A stretch of 64,000 bases of DNA, taken from contig SIBJ01000007.1 of NCBI GenBank assembly GCA_009695195.1, positions 1 to 64,000 on the forward strand. The letters run 5' to 3'. The notes under the pieces are model-generated. The model searched no databases. It was given only the letters and a program-made list of their open reading frames with translations, and had not been told where the DNA came from. The position numbers were made by a program, and so were the translations under genes. Of this stretch, positions 59,728-64,000 are shown one piece after another (position 1 is the stretch's first letter; each line of letters begins with the position of its first letter). Origin of the DNA: Pedosphaera sp. Lineage in GTDB: Bacteria; Verrucomicrobiota; Verrucomicrobiia; Limisphaerales; JADLHS01.

Positions 59728-60429
59728 AGCTCTCGCCGCCGCGGCTTTACGCTGTTGGAGTTGCTCCTCGCCGTGCTCGTGTTTTCCATCGTGCTCGCGG
59801 CGATCCACACCGTTTTCTTCAGCGCGTTCAAGTTGCGCAACCACACTGCCGACGCCGTCGAACGCGCGCTGCCGTTGCAGCAGGCGCTCGGCATCATCAA
59901 GCGCGACCTCGCGAATCTCGCGCCACCCGGCGGCGCATTGTCCGGTCAGTTGCAAAGCACGCCGACCACTTCGGCCACCGGCGGCGCGGCGGCGGCGATG
60001 AATCACTCGAGCGGCCCGCAATTTTACACGGCGGTCGGCCTCGTGGACGACAACGCGACTTGGGGCGAGATCGAGCGCGTGTCGTATTTTCTCGCGGCGG
60101 CCACCAACAGCACGCCGGGCATGGACTTGTATCGCTCGGTCGCGCGAAATCATTTGCCGCTGATCCAGGACGAGACGAGCGACCAGTTTTTGATGAGCGG
60201 CGTGGACGCGATCGCGTTTCAATATTACGACGGCAACGCGTGGAAGGACACGTGGGACTCGACACTTGCCGACACGGCGACCGGCCTGACGAACAATCTG
60301 CCGCGCGCGATCAAGCTGGCCTTGCAACTTCACAACGAAAAACAATCGCTCGGCACACCCGCGCCGGTGGAACTCATCGTGGCCGTGATGGTGCTGGCGC
60401 GAACCAACCTGACGGCGGTGATCGAATGA
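59620..60429 (+). CDS. gspJ: Minor pseudopilin GspJ-like
   Basis: A 269-residue protein with the prepilin motif RRRG-FTLLELLLAVLVFSIVLA (cleavage after Gly42) and a long beta-rich body (WGEIERVSYFLAAATNSTPG, ELIVAVMVLARTNL). The 42-residue leader is built on a TTCATTC tandem repeat read as SSFFILHSSFS. It overlaps gspK by 4 bp. Confidence 0.85.
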   Translation: MKKEECRMKNCRMSLKVGNRAARDRVSSFFILHSSFSSRRRGFTLLELLLAVLVFSIVLAAIHTVFFSAFKLRNHTADAVERALPLQQALGIIKRDLANLAPPGGALSGQLQSTPTTSATGGAAAAMNHSSGPQFYTAVGLVDDNATWGEIERVSYFLAAATNSTPGMDLYRSVARNHLPLIQDETSDQFLMSGVDAIAFQYYDGNAWKDTWDSTLADTATGLTNNLPRAIKLALQLHNEKQSLGTPAPVELIVAVMVLARTNLTAVIE

Positions 60430-61910
60430 GACTGGGCATGACAAATCGTTCCAGCAACGCGGTCGGAGCGCGGCATTCACGCCGCTTCGACGAACTTGGC
60501 ATACAAGTGACCCAGATTAGGAGCGGCGTGGTTGATTTTTCTACGGTGAAGCGGCGTGAACGCCGCGCTCCGTCTCGCAACGAATCCGGCTCGCTGCTCA
60601 TCATCGTGCTTTGGATCGCGTTCGGCCTCGTGGCGCTCACGTTGTACTTCGCGCACTCGATGAATCAGGAATTGCGCGCCTCGGACAATCGCTCCGCCGC
60701 CGTCGAGTCGAACCAGGCCATTGACGGCGCAGCGCGTTATCTGAGCAATGTCATCGCGACCGTGGCGTATCCGGGCGTGATGCCGGCGCCGGCGGACTTC
60801 GCGTGCGAAGCCGTGCCGGTGGGCGAGGCGAAGTTCTGGGTCCTCGGCCGCGACACGAACGATTGGGAAATCAATCTCAGCAAACCTGCGTTCGGGCTCG
60901 TGGATGAAGCCTCGAAAATAAATCTCAACGCGCCGTGGCTCACGGCGGAGATGATCCAATATCTCCCCGGCATGACGGCGGAAATCGCCGCCGCGATCAT
61001 GGACTGGCGCGATGCCAACACCGACATCACGACCGGCGGCGCGGAGGACGAAACTTACGGTCGCCTCACGAAGCCGTACAAAACCAAGAACGCTCCGTTT
61101 GAATCCGTGGAAGAACTTCGACTCGTGGCCGGCGTGACCACGGAAATTCTTTACGGCGAGGACGCGAACGAGAACGGCATCCTCGACGCGAACGAGAACG
61201 ACGCCGAGAACTCGGCGCCGAACGACAACCGCGACAGCCGGCTCGATGCGGGGCTGATGGAATACTTCACCGTGTACAGCCGTGAACCGGCCAGCGGCAC
61301 GAACATCAACAGCCAGCCAGAGTTGGGGAATTTGGTCACCAACACCTTCGGCGACAAGCGCGCGGGCGAAATCATCGGTCAACTTTTCCCCCGGCGTGGG
61401 CAGCGCACTCCCCCGGCCACGCCGATGGGCAGCGTGATGGAATTTTATTTACGCAGCGGCATGACAGCGGATGAGTTCGCACAGGTCGCTGAGTATTTGA
61501 CCGCGGCCACGAACAGTTTCACCGAGGGCCTGGTGAACGTGAACACCGCGACCGAGCCGGTGCTGGAATGCATCCCCGGCATCGGCGTGGATTACGCGGC
61601 GCAGATGGTTTCCTATCGCGAATCGAATCCATCAAAGCTCACGACCATCGCGTGGGTGGCGGAAGTCATTGGCGATACGAACGCGATCGCCGCCGGCCCG
61701 TGCATCACGTCGCACAGCTATCAATACACCGCGGACATCGCGGCGGTGGGCCATCACAACCGCGGCTATCAGCGTGTGAAATTTGTTTTCGACACGAGCG
61801 AAGGCGCGCCGATGATCATTCGTCGGCAGGACCTCACGCATCTCGGCTGGGCGCTCGGCAAGGAAACGCGGACGGAACTTTTGGCATCCAAGGAGACGCA
61901 GACACGATGA
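60426..61910 (+). CDS. gspK: Minor pseudopilin GspK-like
   Basis: A 494-residue protein. Hydrophobic prepilin-like segment GSLLIIVLWIAFGLVALTLYF, preceded by a 55-residue leader of which most is a palindromic repeat. The body has GspK features: LVDEASKINLNAPW with helix-hairpin-helix, IMDWRDANTD, GLVNVNTATEPVLECIPGIG. It forms the tip of the pseudopilus. The start is the ATG overlapping the gspJ stop; the longer open frame upstream covers gspJ. Confidence 0.88.
   Translation: MRLGMTNRSSNAVGARHSRRFDELGIQVTQIRSGVVDFSTVKRRERRAPSRNESGSLLIIVLWIAFGLVALTLYFAHSMNQELRASDNRSAAVESNQAIDGAARYLSNVIATVAYPGVMPAPADFACEAVPVGEAKFWVLGRDTNDWEINLSKPAFGLVDEASKINLNAPWLTAEMIQYLPGMTAEIAAAIMDWRDANTDITTGGAEDETYGRLTKPYKTKNAPFESVEELRLVAGVTTEILYGEDANENGILDANENDAENSAPNDNRDSRLDAGLMEYFTVYSREPASGTNINSQPELGNLVTNTFGDKRAGEIIGQLFPRRGQRTPPATPMGSVMEFYLRSGMTADEFAQVAEYLTAATNSFTEGLVNVNTATEPVLECIPGIGVDYAAQMVSYRESNPSKLTTIAWVAEVIGDTNAIAAGPCITSHSYQYTADIAAVGHHNRGYQRVKFVFDTSEGAPMIIRRQDLTHLGWALGKETRTELLASKETQTR
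60464..60572. repeat. Inverted repeat within the gspK leader
   Basis: Arms 60464-60488 and 60548-60572 are complementary at 24 of 25 positions. The core GCGGCGTGAACGCCGCG is shared with the repeat in batD (32383-32486). Confidence 0.92.
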
Positions 61911-62137
61911 AACTCAACGTCAAAATCGAATTCAAGCGGTGGCAGAAATTGCCCGCCCTCACCCCGGCCCTCTCCCCCGGGGAGAGGGAGAATCGTCTGC
62001 CGTCTCTACGCGCAACCAAGCGCGGTGATTGCTCAAGCGTATCTCGAACAAAACGAAACATTCGTCTGCTGCTCCCTCTCCCCGGGGGAGAGGGCCAGGG
62101 CGAGGGCGAGCGTCACACAAACTTATTAGCGAGTTAA
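61907..62137 (+). CDS. Short repeat-filled ORF between gspK and the pilM-like gene
   Basis: A 76-codon frame starting MKLNVKIEFKRWQK, overlapping the gspK stop (ATGA). From about residue 17 it runs through an inverted repeat (61955-62107, arms like CCCTCTCCCCCGGGGAGAGG) and ends after it. The first 14 codons look like a normal gene start. The repeat may have cut the original 5' end of the next gene off, after which a downstream ATG took over. Confidence 0.4.
   Translation: MKLNVKIEFKRWQKLPALTPALSPGERENRLPSLRATKRGDCSSVSRTKRNIRLLLPLPGGEGQGEGERHTNLLAS
61955..62107. repeat. Inverted repeat upstream of the pilM-like gene
   Basis: Left arm around 61955-61990 (GCCCTCACCCCGGCCCTCTC...) is complementary to the right arm around 62071-62107 with few mismatches. 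The core is CTCTCCCCGGGGGAGAG. This wording is common in several bacterial phyla as a dispersed element. Confidence 0.88.
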
Positions 62138-62151
62138 TTTTTTTGACGACC

Positions 62152-63600
62152 ATGATTGATTTGAAACAACTCGACAAACTGTTCCAGCGGCAACCCGGCA
62201 GTTCGCTGCTCGGGCTGTCGTTCGACGGGAGCCGGCTCGAAGGCGTGCTGGTGCGCCGCACAAACGGCTCGGTGGAGATCAAAAAAACTTTTACCGCGTC
62301 GCTCTCGCTCGATCCGCTCACGGCGGAAGTCGAACTCGTGGGCCGCGAGATCCGCAACCAGCTCGACGCCGCGGACATCCGCGAACGCTGGTGCGCGGTC
62401 GGCCTGCCGTTGAACTGGGCGCTGACGCTCACGGTGAAGCTGCCCGAAATTCCCGAGGAAGCCGTCGCGGACTTTTTGCAGATCGAGGCCGAACGCGGAT
62501 TTCCGTACGGCCCGGATGAATTGATGCTCGCGCACTCGCGCTTCACGGCGGGCGGCGGGCACTTCGCGACGTTGGTGGGGATTCCGCGCGAACACGTCAC
62601 ACGGCTCGAAGCCGTGCTGGCTGCGGCGCAGCTCCGGCCCGTGACATTTTCGCTGGGCCTCACGGCGCTGCAACGCCCGGACGCGGAGTCCGGCGACGGC
62701 ACGCTGGCGTTGCTGCCCGGCGAAACGAGCGTCGCGATGCAAATCTCCTGCGGCGGCGGCATGGTGAATCTGCGCGCGCTCGATGGCGCGTTTGAACAGG
62801 TCGGCGCCGGGCGCGAACTCCAGACGGACCACATCGCGCGCGAGTTGCGCATCACGCTGGGCCAGTTGCCAGCGGAAGTGCGCGAGGCGATGAAGCGCGT
62901 GCGCGTGTTCGGCCGCAGCGAGGTCGCGACGCAACTGGCCGAGGAATTACGCGGGGCGGCGCAGGATTGGGGGCTGAAGATCGAACACGTGCGCGAGCAC
63001 GCGGCGGAGGAATTTGGCGTGAAAATTCCGACGGGCACGGCGGTCTCGGCGGCGTTGAGTGTAGCAGTGCGACGGTTGACAGCGCAGGCGGGAATGGAAT
63101 TTTTGCCGCCGAAGATCAGTCCGTGGAAGCAATTTTCACAGCGCTACTCCTCCGGCAAGCTCGGCTACGCCGGCGCGGGCGCGGGCGCGGTGGCGGCCAT
63201 CGTCCTGCTCGCGTTTTTGATCCAGCAAATTGTTTTGTGGCACTGGGAATCGAAGTGGTCTCACATGGCAAAGCCGGTCGCCGAGCTGACGCAGATGCGC
63301 GATCAGATCCGGCGCTATCGCCCGTGGTACGACGAATCGGTGCGGACGCTAAGCATTTTGAAACGGGTGACGGAGTCGTTCCCCGAGGACGGCGCGGTCT
63401 CGGCCAAGACGATCGAGTTGCGCGAGCCGTCGCGCGTGACGTGCTCGGGCACGGCGCGGAATCGCGAGGCGTTCAACCGCGCGCTCGACAAGCTGCGCGG
63501 CGTGCGGGAGATCTCGGACGTTCACGTCGAGATGTCGCGCGGCACCACGACGGTGGAATTCACCTTCAACTTTCAATGGGGAGGCCCGGCTGGATTATGA
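62152..63600 (+). CDS. PilM/GspL-like actin-fold protein
   Basis: A 482-residue protein. The first 330 residues have an actin-like GspL/PilM fold (LLGLSFDGSRLEGVLVRR, CAVGLPLNWALTLTVKLPEIPEEAVADFLQIEAERGFPY, AMQISCGGGMVNLRAL). One transmembrane helix (AGAVAAIVLLAFLIQQIVLW) and a PilN/GspL-type periplasmic domain (AVSAKTIELREPSRVTCSGTA...) follow. It links the ATPase to the inner-membrane platform. It overlaps the next gene by 4 bp. Confidence 0.87.
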   Translation: MIDLKQLDKLFQRQPGSSLLGLSFDGSRLEGVLVRRTNGSVEIKKTFTASLSLDPLTAEVELVGREIRNQLDAADIRERWCAVGLPLNWALTLTVKLPEIPEEAVADFLQIEAERGFPYGPDELMLAHSRFTAGGGHFATLVGIPREHVTRLEAVLAAAQLRPVTFSLGLTALQRPDAESGDGTLALLPGETSVAMQISCGGGMVNLRALDGAFEQVGAGRELQTDHIARELRITLGQLPAEVREAMKRVRVFGRSEVATQLAEELRGAAQDWGLKIEHVREHAAEEFGVKIPTGTAVSAALSVAVRRLTAQAGMEFLPPKISPWKQFSQRYSSGKLGYAGAGAGAVAAIVLLAFLIQQIVLWHWESKWSHMAKPVAELTQMRDQIRRYRPWYDESVRTLSILKRVTESFPEDGAVSAKTIELREPSRVTCSGTARNREAFNRALDKLRGVREISDVHVEMSRGTTTVEFTFNFQWGGPAGL

Positions 63601-64000
63601 CCCTGACCAAACAACAAAAAGTCCTGGCCGTCGCCGCGCTCGCGATGGTGGGGCTTTTCCTCGGCGACAAGATCGTGATCACGCCGCTGACGGCGAACTG
63701 GAAGGCCCGCTCCGAACGCATCGCGAAGCTCAAGGAGCAGGTGCGCGACGGGGAAAAAACCTTGAGCCGTGAGCGCGCCGTGCGCGAGCAATGGGACACG
63801 ATGCGCACGAACACGCTCGCCTGGGAAATCATGCAGACAAAAAATCTCGCTGGCGCGAAGCCCGAAGCCGAGAGCCAGATGCTTCGGGCGTTCGAGCGCT
63901 GGTCGCGGGATGGCGGCGTCTCGGTGAGTTCCATCCGGCCGCAATGGAAGGAAGCCGAGGACGATTACAAGACGCTCGAGTGCCGCGCGGACGTGAGCGG
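63597..64000 (+). CDS. GspM/PilO-like protein (partial, runs off the window)
   Basis: The frame from ATG 63597 is open to the window end (134 codons). It starts MTLTKQQKVLAVAALAMVGLF, one N-terminal membrane helix, then a charged coiled coil (RSERIAKLKEQVRDGEKTLSRE) and the beginning of a ferredoxin-like domain. This matches GspM/PilO, the partner of GspL/PilN. The gene is cut by the window edge; gspD is expected beyond. Confidence 0.82.
   Translation, partial: MTLTKQQKVLAVAALAMVGLFLGDKIVITPLTANWKARSERIAKLKEQVRDGEKTLSRERAVREQWDTMRTNTLAWEIMQTKNLAGAKPEAESQMLRAFERWSRDGGVSVSSIRPQWKEAEDDYKTLECRADVS

Overview
The window looks like a chromosomal segment of a GC-rich Verrucomicrobiota bacterium, probably of the Pedosphaera/Limisphaera type. 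This rests on gene content: LpoB/YcfL lipoprotein cassettes, a PVC-style beta-propeller plus cytochrome c protein, a ThuA-like protein, a type II secretion operon with many small palindromic repeats, and a Pup/UBact modifier locus. No rRNA gene is present, so the placement is an inference. Most genes are GC-rich. Three patches are visibly AT-richer: about 3.47-4.03 kb, 5.7-8.8 kb and 25.0-26.0 kb.

Layout. 0.2-5.5 kb: a minus-strand envelope operon (LpoB, a foreign-looking membrane protein, a COG3014-like lipoprotein, a YcfL-like lipoprotein, a TPR protein, an ABC ATPase) behind a glycine-zipper protein. 5.7-8.8 kb: a decayed glucose-6-phosphate isomerase fragment and an intact mnmG. 8.9-16 kb: a POT transporter, a plug-only TonB-receptor-like protein, a TonB-dependent receptor broken by an amber codon, then tonB-exbB-exbD. 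16-25 kb: a coiled-coil protein, a NamZ/DUF1343 muramidase, galE, a REC-Hpt-REC regulator, a nickel/cobalt transporter-like protein, a ferritin-like protein, a CTP-synthase-like amidotransferase and tgt. 26-35 kb: a MoxR-DUF58-Bat (aerotolerance) operon, interrupted after moxR by a 32-bp-inverted-repeat element carrying a four-helix-bundle gene. tRNA-Thr(CGU) follows.

The most unusual region is 37.7-49.3 kb, one tightly packed minus-strand gene train. It encodes, in order of transcription: two small proteins, a coiled-coil/winged-helix protein, an FHA-RING protein (E3-like), an E1-like enzyme, an E2-like protein, two unknown proteins, a ubiquitin-like protein, a JAB/JAMM deubiquitinase-like protein, a proteasomal-type AAA+ ATPase, a Dop-like protein, a Pup/UBact-like modifier ending GGE, and a PafA-like ligase fused to a helical-repeat tail. 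Most junctions are 4-bp ATGA/GTGA overlaps. A ubiquitin-type cascade and a pupylation-type cascade thus appear to be built as one unit sharing one ATPase. No 20S proteasome subunit is visible. A divergent HTH-type gene at 49.6 kb and paired 20-bp direct repeats in front of it are candidates for control.

50.7-64 kb: a PVC cytochrome/propeller protein, a ThuA-like protein, a Gly-rich secreted protein and the start of a type II secretion operon (gspE, F, G, H, I, J, K, a PilM/GspL-like gene and a partial GspM/PilO-like gene). Every gene from gspF to the PilM-like gene has an inverted-repeat element at its 5' end, often read through as part of the pseudopilin leader. Related palindromes lie inside three other coding regions (DUF58, BatD and the unknown gene of the ubiquitin-like operon).
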